From NCBI GenBank assembly GCA_020060215.1, contig JAGVAP010000059.1:1-57021 (forward strand): a stretch of 57,021 nt of DNA, given 5' to 3'. Numbering within the stretch: the stretch's first letter is position 1; every line of letters starts with the position of its first letter. The position numbers and the translations under genes are program-made. Positions 33,579 through 40,889 of this stretch are shown in pieces. Origin of the DNA: Deltaproteobacteria bacterium. GTDB lineage: Bacteria; Desulfobacterota; DSM-4660; Desulfatiglandales; HGW-15. The notes below the pieces were generated by a model, which saw only the letters and a list, made by a program, of their open reading frames with translations, had not been told where the DNA came from and did no database searches.

Positions 33579-33989
33579 CGAGCCTCCGTGTCGAAGACAC
33601 CGCGTTCGTTTTCACCGAGGGCGCATCTTATACTACAGCCCCTGCCGATCCGCCACTCCAAAAATCAGGAAAAAGAGACGTTGTGAACCGATCGAAGTCG
33701 GCCATGGACAAGGGTGTACGTAAAATCCTGCACCCGGGAAAGGCGCTCTTTTCAGGCTCTTGATGCCGGCATCACGTCCCCCGATCAAATCCCGCCTGTA
33801 GGAAAAATCATTCACGGAAGAGCGGCCGCGGATCTCCTCCAAATCAAAAACGGTTTCATTCCGGTCACTAGAGAGTGTGCCCGGACGTGGCACGGTGCTT
33901 GCGGGCGGTCGGATGCGGGGACGGCTCCGGCTTCGTCCCCGGCAGAGGTCTCCTCTGAGACGATCGTTTCGGAGAGGAGGGAAATTGAA
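33579..33989. promoter_or_regulatory. Divergent control region, fabZ copy 2 / OmpA-like lipoprotein
   Basis: This 411-bp region holds the sigma-54-like site at 33888-33902 (listed separately). On the minus strand it also holds GTAGTATAAG (33627-33636), a -10-like element for the fabZ-like gene. No other gene is convincing. Confidence 0.45.
33888..33902 (+). promoter_or_regulatory. Sigma-54-type promoter upstream of OmpA-like lipoprotein
   Basis: TGGCACGGTGCTTGC carries the -24 TGGCAC and -12 TTGC elements at the correct spacing. Transcription would start near 33914, leaving a leader of about 76 bases before ATG 33990. Only the base after TTGC (G, not A/T) departs from consensus. Confidence 0.5.
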
Positions 33990-34694
33990 ATGAAGGCGAG
34001 GTTCATGGAGATGAAAAGGATGGGTGTGTCGATTCTCGGTCTCCTGCTGCTTGCGGCTTGCGCAGCACCCCAAACGAATACCCAGAAGGGTGCCGTGTAC
34101 GGGAGTGCGGGCGGCGCGGCGGCCGGGGCCATCGTCGGACAGGTCATCGGGCACAACACCAAGAGCACCCTCATCGGATCGGCGATCGGCGCAGCGGTAG
34201 GCGGGCTCGGAGGTGCAGGAATAGGGAGGATGATGGACAACCAGGAAAGGGATATGCGCAACGCTCTGGCTTCTTCCGAGGCCGCGGCCGTCTCCAGGGA
34301 AGGGAACCTCCTGGCGGTCACCTTCAAGGGCGACGTGACCTTCGATACCAACTCCACGGTGGTGAGGCCCGGGCTGCTTTCCGAAATCGACCGCGTCGCG
34401 AGCGTCGTGAATCAGTACCCTTCCACCCTCGTGAGGGTGGAAGGGCACACCGACAGCACCGGCTCCGATGCATACAACATGGACCTCTCCAATCGGCGTG
34501 CCCTCGCGGTGAAGAGCCTGCTGGTTCAGCGCGGTGTCGCCGAGAACCGGATCGATGTGGTCGGGTACGGAAAGGCCATGCCTGTGGCGGGCAACCACAC
34601 CGAAGCGGGCCGCCAGAGAAACCGGCGGGTGGAGATCAAGATCGCGCCGCAGGGGCATTCCTATCGGAAGAAGGGGGAGAAGAGCTCAGGGTGA
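33990..34694 (+). CDS. OmpA-family peptidoglycan-associated lipoprotein with glycine zipper
   Basis: The start is ATG 33990 with GGAGG upstream, giving 234 residues. The lipobox LAAC (Cys24) marks an outer-membrane lipoprotein. Residues 30-85 form a glycine-zipper region (GSAGGAAAGAIVGQVIG and GSAIGAAVGGLGGAGIG). From about 110 the OmpA C-terminal domain binds peptidoglycan: VTFDTNSTVV, VEGHTDSTGSDAYNMDLSNRRA and GYGKAMPVAGN...RQRNRRVEI. This is the YiaD/Lpp-OmpA type often seen in envelope stress. Its 3' end overlaps the convergent gene by 59 bp. Confidence 0.9.
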   Translation: MKARFMEMKRMGVSILGLLLLAACAAPQTNTQKGAVYGSAGGAAAGAIVGQVIGHNTKSTLIGSAIGAAVGGLGGAGIGRMMDNQERDMRNALASSEAAAVSREGNLLAVTFKGDVTFDTNSTVVRPGLLSEIDRVASVVNQYPSTLVRVEGHTDSTGSDAYNMDLSNRRALAVKSLLVQRGVAENRIDVVGYGKAMPVAGNHTEAGRQRNRRVEIKIAPQGHSYRKKGEKSSG

Positions 34695-35166
34695 GAATGA
34701 CGGTACCGCCGAACCCGACCTCGCGCTCCAAGGCCACCACCTTGTCCCTGATCTTGAGTTTGGGGTCGCCGATCTCGCCCACCCTGAAGACCAGGCGCGT
34801 GAAAGGTTTTGAAATCCCGGTCACCCGGAAGGGGCCTCCTGTCTGAAAAAGGTCCTCCAGGTCTTCGGGGCCGGCAAGGGGCGGTTCGAGACCTCCCGGG
34901 TCCGCGTAGGTCACCTCCGTGAGGACGAGGCGCCCAACCCGCGCCACGAGGACCTCCGTGACCATGAGGCGGAACATGGAGTTCTTCCAGGTGTAGACGA
35001 CCTCTTCCCCATCGCTCAGTGGTTCGGCCGCGATCACCCTCCCGGTCGAACCGTCCGCCAGGTAAACCCAGGTCTTCGACTCGGTTGCCCGGGCACGGCC
35101 CTGGACGAGAAGGACCGGGACGGAGGCCAGGAGCGCGGCCAGGATGATCTCCCTGCATTTCATCAT
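34636..35166 (-). CDS. Secreted protein of unknown function
   Basis: The start is ATG 35164-35166 (MMKCREIILAALLA); GGAGAAGG lies 11 bases upstream. The protein has 176 residues. A Sec signal of about 27 residues is followed by a beta-rich region (TWVYLADGSTGRVIAAEPLSDGEEVVYTWKNSMF) and a C-terminal part with VFRVGEIGDPKLKIRDKV. I do not recognise a family. Its last 59 bases overlap the OmpA-like gene on the other strand, so the two transcripts are antisense to each other at their ends. Confidence 0.6.
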   Translation of the reverse strand: MMKCREIILAALLASVPVLLVQGRARATESKTWVYLADGSTGRVIAAEPLSDGEEVVYTWKNSMFRLMVTEVLVARVGRLVLTEVTYADPGGLEPPLAGPEDLEDLFQTGGPFRVTGISKPFTRLVFRVGEIGDPKLKIRDKVVALEREVGFGGTVILTLSSSPPSSDRNAPAARS

Positions 35167-35189
35167 TTTCAGTGAAACCTTCTCCTCGT

Positions 35190-35400
35190 AAGATGGTCTC
35201 GCGCGGAGACGCGGAGGCGCAGGGTCAAGCATGTACCGAGGGTCAGGCTCCACTAAGTACTCCAGCTTCGATTATCGCGCAAGAGCCAGACCGGGAGCCC
35301 CTTAAAATCCAAATGTCAAGGCCTCAATGACGACTCAAACCCGAATGCCGGGTGTAAACCAGGATTTCACTGCGTCTCAGCGTCTCTGCGCGAGAACACT
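35190..35400. repeat. Imperfect inverted repeat of a TCTCGCGCAGAGACGC element
   Basis: GTCTCGCGCGGAGACGCGGAGGCGCAG (about 35197-35222) and the complement of CTGCGTCTCAGCGTCTCTGCGCGAGAA (about 35370-35396) are related and face each other. They resemble common dispersed intergenic elements of bacterial genomes. They lie between the secreted protein and the PLP enzyme and may form a long stem-loop. Confidence 0.5.
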
Positions 35401-35401
35401 C

Positions 35402-36601
35402 TTAGACCTGCGTCAGGGCCTGGTCCAGGTCGTCCCGCAGGTCGTCGAAATCCTCGCATCCCACCGAGAACCGGATGAGTTCATCGGAGATCCCGATCCG
35501 GTCGCGTTCTTGCCGGGGGATGTTGGCGTGGGTCATGGATGCCGGATGCTCGATGAGGGATTCGAGCCCGCCGAGGGAAACGGCGCGGGTGATCAGCCGC
35601 ACATGGTTCATGAGGGAGATACCCCCCTCAAGCCCGTTGGAGACCCCGAACGAGATCATGCCCCCAAACCCATCCATCTGTCTGCGGGCGATTTCGTGCT
35701 GGGGGTGGTCCGGCAGACCAGGATAGCGCACCCAGACCACCTTGGGGTGGCCGGAGAGGAATTCGGCCAGTCTCATCGCGTTCTCCTGGGCCTTTTCCAG
35801 CCGGACACCCAGGGAGCGGATCCCCCTCAGGATCAACCAGGACTGGAACGGATCCATGATCCCTCCGAAGAGTCTCACGGCCCTTCTGATCCTGGTGAAC
35901 AACTCCTCGGTCGCAGTGACGATGATGCCCCCGATGACATCGCTGTGGCCGTTCAGGTACTTGGTGAGACTGTGGACCACCACGTCCGCCTCATGTTCGA
36001 TCGGCCGCTGCAGATAGGGACTGGCCATCGTGTTGTCCACCACCAGGAGCGCTCCGCGGCGGTGGGCGATCTCCGCAGCGCCGCGGATATCCGTAATGGT
36101 CAGCGTCGGATTCGAAGGGGTCTCGATGAAGAGGAGCTTCGTATGCTCTTCTACGGCGCTTTCGATGTGATCCGGCTTGCTGGTGTCCACGAAAGAGGAG
36201 GTCACGCCGAAGTTCGAGAAGTATTCTTCGAGCACCAGGCGTGAGGCCCCGTATACGACCTCTGAGCTGACGACGTGCGCACCCTGTCCCAGGAGACCGA
36301 GGAAGGTCGATGTGGTTGCCGCCATGCCGGAGGAGGTCGCTATTGCCGCGGATCCGTTCTCGAGCTCCGCGACGGTCTGCTCCAGGGCCTGGACAGTGGG
36401 ATTGCCCAGCCGGGTGTAGAGATACCCGGGCCTGGCGCCGGAGAAACGCTCCGCTCCCTCCTCTGCGCTGGGGAAGGAAAAAGTGGAGGTCTCGAAGATC
36501 GGTACCGACACCTCTCCGTGGATTGTCCTCTCCAGCCCGGCATGGATGGCCCTGGTCGATTTGCCGACGGAACTCCCGCCGACCCTTTTCTTTTCTTTCA
36601 C
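35402..36601 (-). CDS. Cystathionine gamma-synthase / methionine gamma-lyase family PLP enzyme
   Basis: The start used is GTG 36599-36601 (VKEKKRVGG); a TTG 18 bases upstream is possible. The protein has about 399 residues, typical for the Cys/Met metabolism PLP family. PIFETSTFSFPSAEEG, the GYLYTRLGNPT loop, SSGMAATTSTFLGLL and ETPSNPTL match the fold. The PLP lysine lies in SLTKYLNGHSDVIGG (about 205). It would act in trans-sulfuration or break down methionine or homocysteine; the two cannot be told apart by eye. No operon partners are obvious. Confidence 0.85.
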   Translation of the reverse strand: MKEKKRVGGSSVGKSTRAIHAGLERTIHGEVSVPIFETSTFSFPSAEEGAERFSGARPGYLYTRLGNPTVQALEQTVAELENGSAAIATSSGMAATTSTFLGLLGQGAHVVSSEVVYGASRLVLEEYFSNFGVTSSFVDTSKPDHIESAVEEHTKLLFIETPSNPTLTITDIRGAAEIAHRRGALLVVDNTMASPYLQRPIEHEADVVVHSLTKYLNGHSDVIGGIIVTATEELFTRIRRAVRLFGGIMDPFQSWLILRGIRSLGVRLEKAQENAMRLAEFLSGHPKVVWVRYPGLPDHPQHEIARRQMDGFGGMISFGVSNGLEGGISLMNHVRLITRAVSLGGLESLIEHPASMTHANIPRQERDRIGISDELIRFSVGCEDFDDLRDDLDQALTQV

Positions 36602-36691
36602 TCGAACCCCCGGCTGCAACCCAAACGAAAACCGGTGAATGCTTGACGAGGTCGATTCTCCTCTTTCGGGCTACGACCTTTTGCCGGAACA

Positions 36692-37105
36692 TCAAGGTTC
36701 ATCGACCACACTGGTCTTTCCCTTCCCGGTAAGGGGGAGCACCTGATCGATCCTGAAGGTAACGAGAAAGAGGGGGCCCCGTTCCTCCCTCGTCTCGGAG
36801 ATTTCATTATGGCTCCTTCGCCGGAGCTGGTAGAGACGCTCGGTGTCCTGCTCCTCGGCAACCCTGGTGAGAAAGAGCCTTATACCCTTGTAGCCTCCGG
36901 ACCCTTCCTCCATGAAGAGATAGGCCGCATGGGGGTTGGTCTGCAGATTCGCATGGGTCAGCCGATCTCTCATGATGAATGCCACCGTTCCCTCGTCCAG
37001 CACCTTCGGCCTTGCGTACACCGCTGCATCCACGCGGCCGCTGCCGTCTGCGGTGGCCAGTACGCCGCGGCCCTTTGTATTCTCGAAATATTCGTCCAGT
37101 TTCAT
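36692..37105 (-). CDS. PNPOx-fold flavin-binding protein
   Basis: This 137-residue split-barrel protein has LATADGSGRVDAAVYARPKVL, VAFIMRDRLTHANLQTNPHAAYLF and GIRLFLTRVAEEQD, which match the pyridoxamine-5'-phosphate-oxidase-like family. Many members bind FMN or F420 rather than oxidise PNP. It lies apart from its neighbours with its own short upstream region. Substrate unknown. Confidence 0.75.
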   Translation of the reverse strand: MKLDEYFENTKGRGVLATADGSGRVDAAVYARPKVLDEGTVAFIMRDRLTHANLQTNPHAAYLFMEEGSGGYKGIRLFLTRVAEEQDTERLYQLRRRSHNEISETREERGPLFLVTFRIDQVLPLTGKGKTSVVDEP

Positions 37106-37313
37106 GGTCGGCTCCGAATCATTTTAGAGAAATATAAGCACCCGCATCACCGTTGTCCAAATCCCCCCCCCCGGTTCCCCTTTACAAAAGGGGATGATCA
37201 AAGGAACTCGTTCATTGGACATCCTGAATACTTCCAATCTTCCACTATTCCACCATTCCAACATTCCGTTTTGTGATTGGACATTGGGCATTGGACATTG
37301 GACATTCCCTGGG
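37106..37313. repeat. Short-repeat intergenic region
   Basis: This stretch holds a perfect hairpin CCCCTTT-ACA-AAAGGGG (37177-37193). A run of TTCCA/TTCCAC units follows, and near 37265-37305 there are several copies of ATTGGACATTGG. The pattern is typical of non-coding short repeats. It also sits downstream of the SDR gene, so the hairpin may end that transcript. Confidence 0.55.
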
Positions 37314-38054
37314 CTATATGCCCCATCCTCCGGAGACCGGGATAACCGCCGCGGTCACGAAGGACGCATCCTCCGATGCCAGGAAGGCGATCACCTTCGC
37401 GATCTCCTCGGGCTCGGCCATGCGGGAGAGGGGTGTATCGTGGATGATGACCTGTTTGAACTTCTCGGCCATGAAGTTCTCGATGGTCGGGGTACGGGTC
37501 AATCCGGGCATCACCGCATTCACGGTAACCCCATCGGGGCCGGCCTCCCGGGCGACCGACTTCGTCAATCCGATCACCCCGGCCTTGGCGGTCGAATAGG
37601 CCAGCTCCCCCTTGGCCCCGATAAGACCGTATATGGAGCCGACATTGATGATCCTGCCCCACTTCCTCTTTCTCATGGACGGGAGGAAGATCTGGATGAG
37701 GCGCAGCGGGACGGTGAGGTGGATCCCCAGGACCGACTCGAATCCCTGCCTGTCCAGCTTGGCGCTCGTGCCGGGCCTGTCGAAGCCGGCGTTGTTGACC
37801 AGGATGTCCACGCGGGTGGAGGGCGGGAGGTTTCCCAACTTATCGGCAAGGGAATCGATGTCCACCAGGTCGAGCGCGATCGGGAGCGTCTTGACGGATG
37901 TCCGCGCGCAGGTCTCCGCGACCTCTTTGAGGGTTTCTGCATTCCTGTCGATCAGAACCAGGTCCGCGCCCCTTTCCGCAAGGACCGTAGCGCAGGCACG
38001 GCCGATTCCCTGGCCGGCGCCCGTGATCAGGGCCGTATGTCCACTGAGATTCAT
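37314..38054 (-). CDS. Short-chain dehydrogenase/reductase
   Basis: The start is ATG 38052-38054 with a perfect AGGAGG five bases upstream; the open frame extending further is non-coding. The protein has 246 residues. TGAGQGIG (about 12-19), NNAG (about 90), Ser-Tyr-Lys in GSIYGLIG...YSTAKAG, and a final VIPVSGGWGI match classical FabG-like SDRs. It would use NAD(P)H to interconvert an alcohol and a ketone. It is divergent from an OYE-type reductase across a 235-bp control region, so the two may share a regulator. Confidence 0.85.
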   Translation of the reverse strand: MNLSGHTALITGAGQGIGRACATVLAERGADLVLIDRNAETLKEVAETCARTSVKTLPIALDLVDIDSLADKLGNLPPSTRVDILVNNAGFDRPGTSAKLDRQGFESVLGIHLTVPLRLIQIFLPSMRKRKWGRIINVGSIYGLIGAKGELAYSTAKAGVIGLTKSVAREAGPDGVTVNAVMPGLTRTPTIENFMAEKFKQVIIHDTPLSRMAEPEEIAKVIAFLASEDASFVTAAVIPVSGGWGI

Positions 38055-38091
38055 GAGACCTCCTCTGGAATGGAAATGATCGATCGTATAT

Positions 38092-38119
38092 CCAATGGCG
38101 GTTGAGATCGACCCATTGG
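38092..38119. promoter_or_regulatory. Inverted repeat CCAATGG-N14-CCATTGG, candidate operator
   Basis: Arms CCAATGG (38092-38098) and CCATTGG (38113-38119) are perfect complements with centres 21 bp apart (two helical turns). They lie between the divergent SDR and OYE genes and abut the -35 element below. This spacing suits a dimeric regulator controlling both genes. Confidence 0.45.
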
Positions 38120-38148
38120 TTGCAACAACAGGGCCGGTTGAGTATACA
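38120..38148 (+). promoter_or_regulatory. Sigma-70-type promoter for the OYE-family gene
   Basis: TTGCAA (38120-38125) and TATACA (38143-38148) are separated by exactly 17 bases. The start of transcription would fall near 38155, leaving a leader of about 135 bases that includes a dispersed palindrome (38161-38190). Confidence 0.45.
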
Positions 38149-38160
38149 TGGGATTTGTGC

Positions 38161-38190
38161 AGGATGGGTAGAGCGAAGCGAAACCCATCG
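38161..38190. repeat. Palindromic repeat P1 (GGATGGGTAGAGCG..)
   Basis: AGGATGGGTAGAGCGAAGCG followed by AAACCCATCG forms an imperfect hairpin. It is one of six related elements in the window (38161, 40827, 45051, 54000, 54061, 54114), all intergenic. Here it lies in the leader of the OYE-family gene. Confidence 0.65.
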
Positions 38191-38289
38191 GTTTCGAGAC
38201 GCCGCTTTGAGGGATTTTCCCCGGCTGACGGCTCGCCGGGGTCCACCCATCCCAGGGGACGGCAGCCGGGGATTTCTTCAGGAGGAGAT

Positions 38290-39420
38290 ATGGCCACTTT
38301 ACAGGATCCGTTGGTGATTCAGGGGATGCGTCTTCGGAACAGGGTTGCGCTCCCGCCGCTTACCACGAACTGCGCAGGGGAGGACGGGAAGGTCACGGAA
38401 TCGGTGCTGCGGTTTTACCGGGATCGATCGAGGGACGTGGGCCTCGTCATCGTCGAGGCGACCGCCGTACGGCCGGACGGGCGGATCGTGGCAGGGAGCC
38501 TCGGGTTGTGGGATGACGCCCAGGTGGAAGGCATGGCGCGCCTCGCCGATGCCGTCAGGAAGCTCGGGGCGGCCCCGGTCGTTCAGTTGAACCATGCAGG
38601 GGCCAGGTGCGCCCCGACAGGTGGGGAGATGCAGGGGGCTTCGCCGTCCGGTTTTGTTTTCAGGTCCGACGTGGCTGCCTTTCCGATGACACAGGCACAG
38701 ATCGATGAGATGGCGAGATGTTTTTCGGATGCCGCCGGCCGGGCAGCCGCGGCCGGGTTTGACGGGGTGGAGATTCACGGCGCCCATTTCTACCTGATCA
38801 GCCAGTTCCTCTCGCCCCTCACGAACAGCCGCACCGATCGATATGGGGGGGACGCGGGAGGTCGGACGACCTTCGCCCTCCAGGTGATCAGGGAGGTGCG
38901 CGACAAGGTCGGGCGGGCATACCCGATCCTCTTCCGGATGAACGGTGTGGAGAGGATGGACGGCGGCCTGACCCTGGAAGAAGCGGTCGTCATCGGTCGT
39001 CTCCTCGCGGAGAACGGGGTCGATGCCTTGGACGTCTCCCTGATTGCGGGCGGCGTTTGGCGGGAGGAGAAGGGGCGGCGATTCCTGGCAACCGCCTCCG
39101 CGCTTCCGAAGGATGCGGTTGCGGGCGCCAACCTGCCCCTTGCCGCAACCTTGAAGAAGGAGACCGGCCTGCCCGTGGTCGCCGTTGGGAAGCTCGGGGA
39201 CCCGGGTGCGGCGGCCGACGCCGTCGCTCAAACCGGAGTGGATGTGGTGGCGATCGGGAGGCAGATGATTGCGGACCCGGACACGGCCGGAAAGATCCTC
39301 TCAGGAAAAGGGAGCGAGATCGTCCCGTGCAAGGAATGCCTGAACTGCTTTGCATCCATATGGAAGGGAGAGCCGGTCTCCTGCACCGTCAACCAGGGAC
39401 TCGGAGCAAGGGGAGAGTGA
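38290..39420 (+). CDS. OYE-family NADH:flavin oxidoreductase with iron-sulfur site
   Basis: The start is ATG 38290 (GGAGGAG upstream), giving 376 residues. It has the FMN TIM-barrel of the Old Yellow Enzyme family: LPPLTTNCAGEDGKVTE, QLNHAGARC, the EIHGAHFYLISQFLSPLTNSR segment (catalytic and binding residues) and VAIGRQMIADPD. A C-terminal Cys set (CKECLNCFA, then C after about 12 residues) is the [4Fe-4S] site of the 2,4-dienoyl-CoA reductase/trimethylamine dehydrogenase branch. The second (NADPH/FAD) half of those enzymes is missing, so an external reductase would be needed. It probably reduces an enoate or enoyl thioester. Confidence 0.85.
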   Translation: MATLQDPLVIQGMRLRNRVALPPLTTNCAGEDGKVTESVLRFYRDRSRDVGLVIVEATAVRPDGRIVAGSLGLWDDAQVEGMARLADAVRKLGAAPVVQLNHAGARCAPTGGEMQGASPSGFVFRSDVAAFPMTQAQIDEMARCFSDAAGRAAAAGFDGVEIHGAHFYLISQFLSPLTNSRTDRYGGDAGGRTTFALQVIREVRDKVGRAYPILFRMNGVERMDGGLTLEEAVVIGRLLAENGVDALDVSLIAGGVWREEKGRRFLATASALPKDAVAGANLPLAATLKKETGLPVVAVGKLGDPGAAADAVAQTGVDVVAIGRQMIADPDTAGKILSGKGSEIVPCKECLNCFASIWKGEPVSCTVNQGLGARGE

Positions 39421-39700
39421 ACGTCGAGTGAGCCGAAAGGTGACAGGGTAGTCGGTACGGGACCCCCCTTCCAGGGGGGCCCCGGAGACCACCAGTTCAC
39501 CGGTAAATCCAAAAGCATGAAAACCCGAAATACTCGGGTTCAAGTCTCCCGCTTGCGTTCCCCTGGTGCGTGATTTGGGCCCGGGAAGTATGCGGCTTCC
39601 CGCCACGAAATACGAGGAAGTCCTTATTGACCACCTCCCCTGATTCCAGTAATCCGGTACTCCAGTACTCCATTACCCCACTCCTCATAGGAGCACCGAC
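39421..39700. other. Intergenic region with hairpins
   Basis: This 280-bp stretch contains a CCCCCC/GGGGGG hairpin (39463-39479) and an AACCCGA/TCGGGTT hairpin near 39522-39540 after the OYE gene. Short TACTCC-type repeats lie before the next gene. No gene was recognised. Confidence 0.4.
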
Positions 39701-40678
39701 ATGCCGCAAGAGAAATCCGAGGCCGGCTATGACGCATGGCCGGACCTCCCCTGGGACGCCTGGAAAGAGACCTGCACGACCATGCATAGGTGGATGCAGA
39801 TCATAGGGAAGATCCGGCTAGAACTGGCTCCCATGGTCAATCACTGGTGGCAGGTTCCCCTCTACGTGACTCCGCGGGGGCTGACCACATCGGCCATCCC
39901 CTTTCACTCCCGGATCTTCCAGATCGACTTCGACTTCCAGTCCCATGGGATGCACATCCTTTCGGACGACGGCCAGGCCCGTTCCGTACCCCTCACCTCG
40001 TCCACGGTCGCAAACTTCTACCGGGAGACCATGGAGAACCTGCAGTCCCTGGACATCGAGGTGAAGATCTGGACCACGCCCGTGGAGGTGGAGGATCGAA
40101 CTCCTTTCGAGCAGGATACCAGGCACTCGGTGTATGACCGGGAGTATGCAAGACGATTCTGGAAGGCGCTGGTGCAGGTCGACAGGGTCATGAAGCGGTT
40201 CCGCTCCAGGTTCCTCGGCAAGGCGAGTCCGGTCCACTTCTTCTGGGGCGCCTTCGACCATGCGGTGACCCGGTTTTCGGGCCGTCGAGCGCCCGAGCAT
40301 CCGGGTGTGCCCAACGTGGGGCGCTTTGTCATGGTGGAAGCCTATTCCCACGAGGTCAGCAGCTGCGGATTCTGGCCCGGTGCGGGTCTGGGCAGACCCG
40401 CATTCTACGCCTATGCCTATCCGGAGCCGGAAGGGTTCAGGGACTACGCGGTCGAGCCTTCGGCCGCCGGGTATCACGAAGGTCTGCGCGAATTCGTACT
40501 TCCCTATGACGAGGTTCGCACCTCCCGATCGCCGGACGAGACGCTGCTTTCATTCTTTCAGAGCACCTACGAGGCGGCTGCGGAGCTTGCCAAGTGGGAC
40601 CGGCCTTCGTTGGAGCGGGGTTTCGGGAACAGGCCTGGAGGGGTGAAGGGGGTATCGTTTCCGCCGGGGCCGGGGTAG
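39701..40678 (+). CDS. DUF5996-like protein of unknown function
   Basis: The protein has 325 residues. WPDLPWDAWKETCTTMHRWMQIIGKIRL, the NHWWQVPLYVTPRGLTTSAIP segment and IDFDFQSHGMHILSDDG match the DUF5996 family, in which such an opening is conserved. HFFWGAFDHAVTRFSGRRAP and EAYSHEVSSCGFWPG are also family-like. No enzymatic motif is known to me. It is soluble and without a signal. Its neighbours do not reveal a role. Confidence 0.7.
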   Translation: MPQEKSEAGYDAWPDLPWDAWKETCTTMHRWMQIIGKIRLELAPMVNHWWQVPLYVTPRGLTTSAIPFHSRIFQIDFDFQSHGMHILSDDGQARSVPLTSSTVANFYRETMENLQSLDIEVKIWTTPVEVEDRTPFEQDTRHSVYDREYARRFWKALVQVDRVMKRFRSRFLGKASPVHFFWGAFDHAVTRFSGRRAPEHPGVPNVGRFVMVEAYSHEVSSCGFWPGAGLGRPAFYAYAYPEPEGFRDYAVEPSAAGYHEGLREFVLPYDEVRTSRSPDETLLSFFQSTYEAAAELAKWDRPSLERGFGNRPGGVKGVSFPPGPG

Positions 40679-40826
40679 TTGCCACCCGACCCTCCACCGT
40701 TTTCAAAGAGCTGAAGTGTTACGAAGATCCGATTTCGAAATACGAGACCAATGGAACACCAATCCGAATGTTCAAATGGAAAACTCGGGAAGTCAAGGTC
40801 ATGAGCTTTTGGGGTGAAGCCTGAAT

Positions 40827-40889
40827 CGATGGGTTTCGCTCACGCCGCGCAAGCGCGTGCGCTGCGGGCCGCGCTCCACCTTATCCTAG
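40827..40889. repeat. Palindromic repeat P2 with enlarged loop
   Basis: CGATGGGTTTCGCT at one end and GCGCTCCACCTTATCCTAG at the other are the arms of the dispersed palindrome. Here they are separated by a 30-base GC-rich insert that itself can fold (GCGCAAGCGCGTGCGC). The right arm overlaps the stop codon of the CpxA-like gene. Confidence 0.55.

Noticed and set aside
37190..37313. CRISPR array suggested by ATTGGACATTGG units
   Set aside because: The units are short and irregular, with no spacers of constant length and no cas genes.
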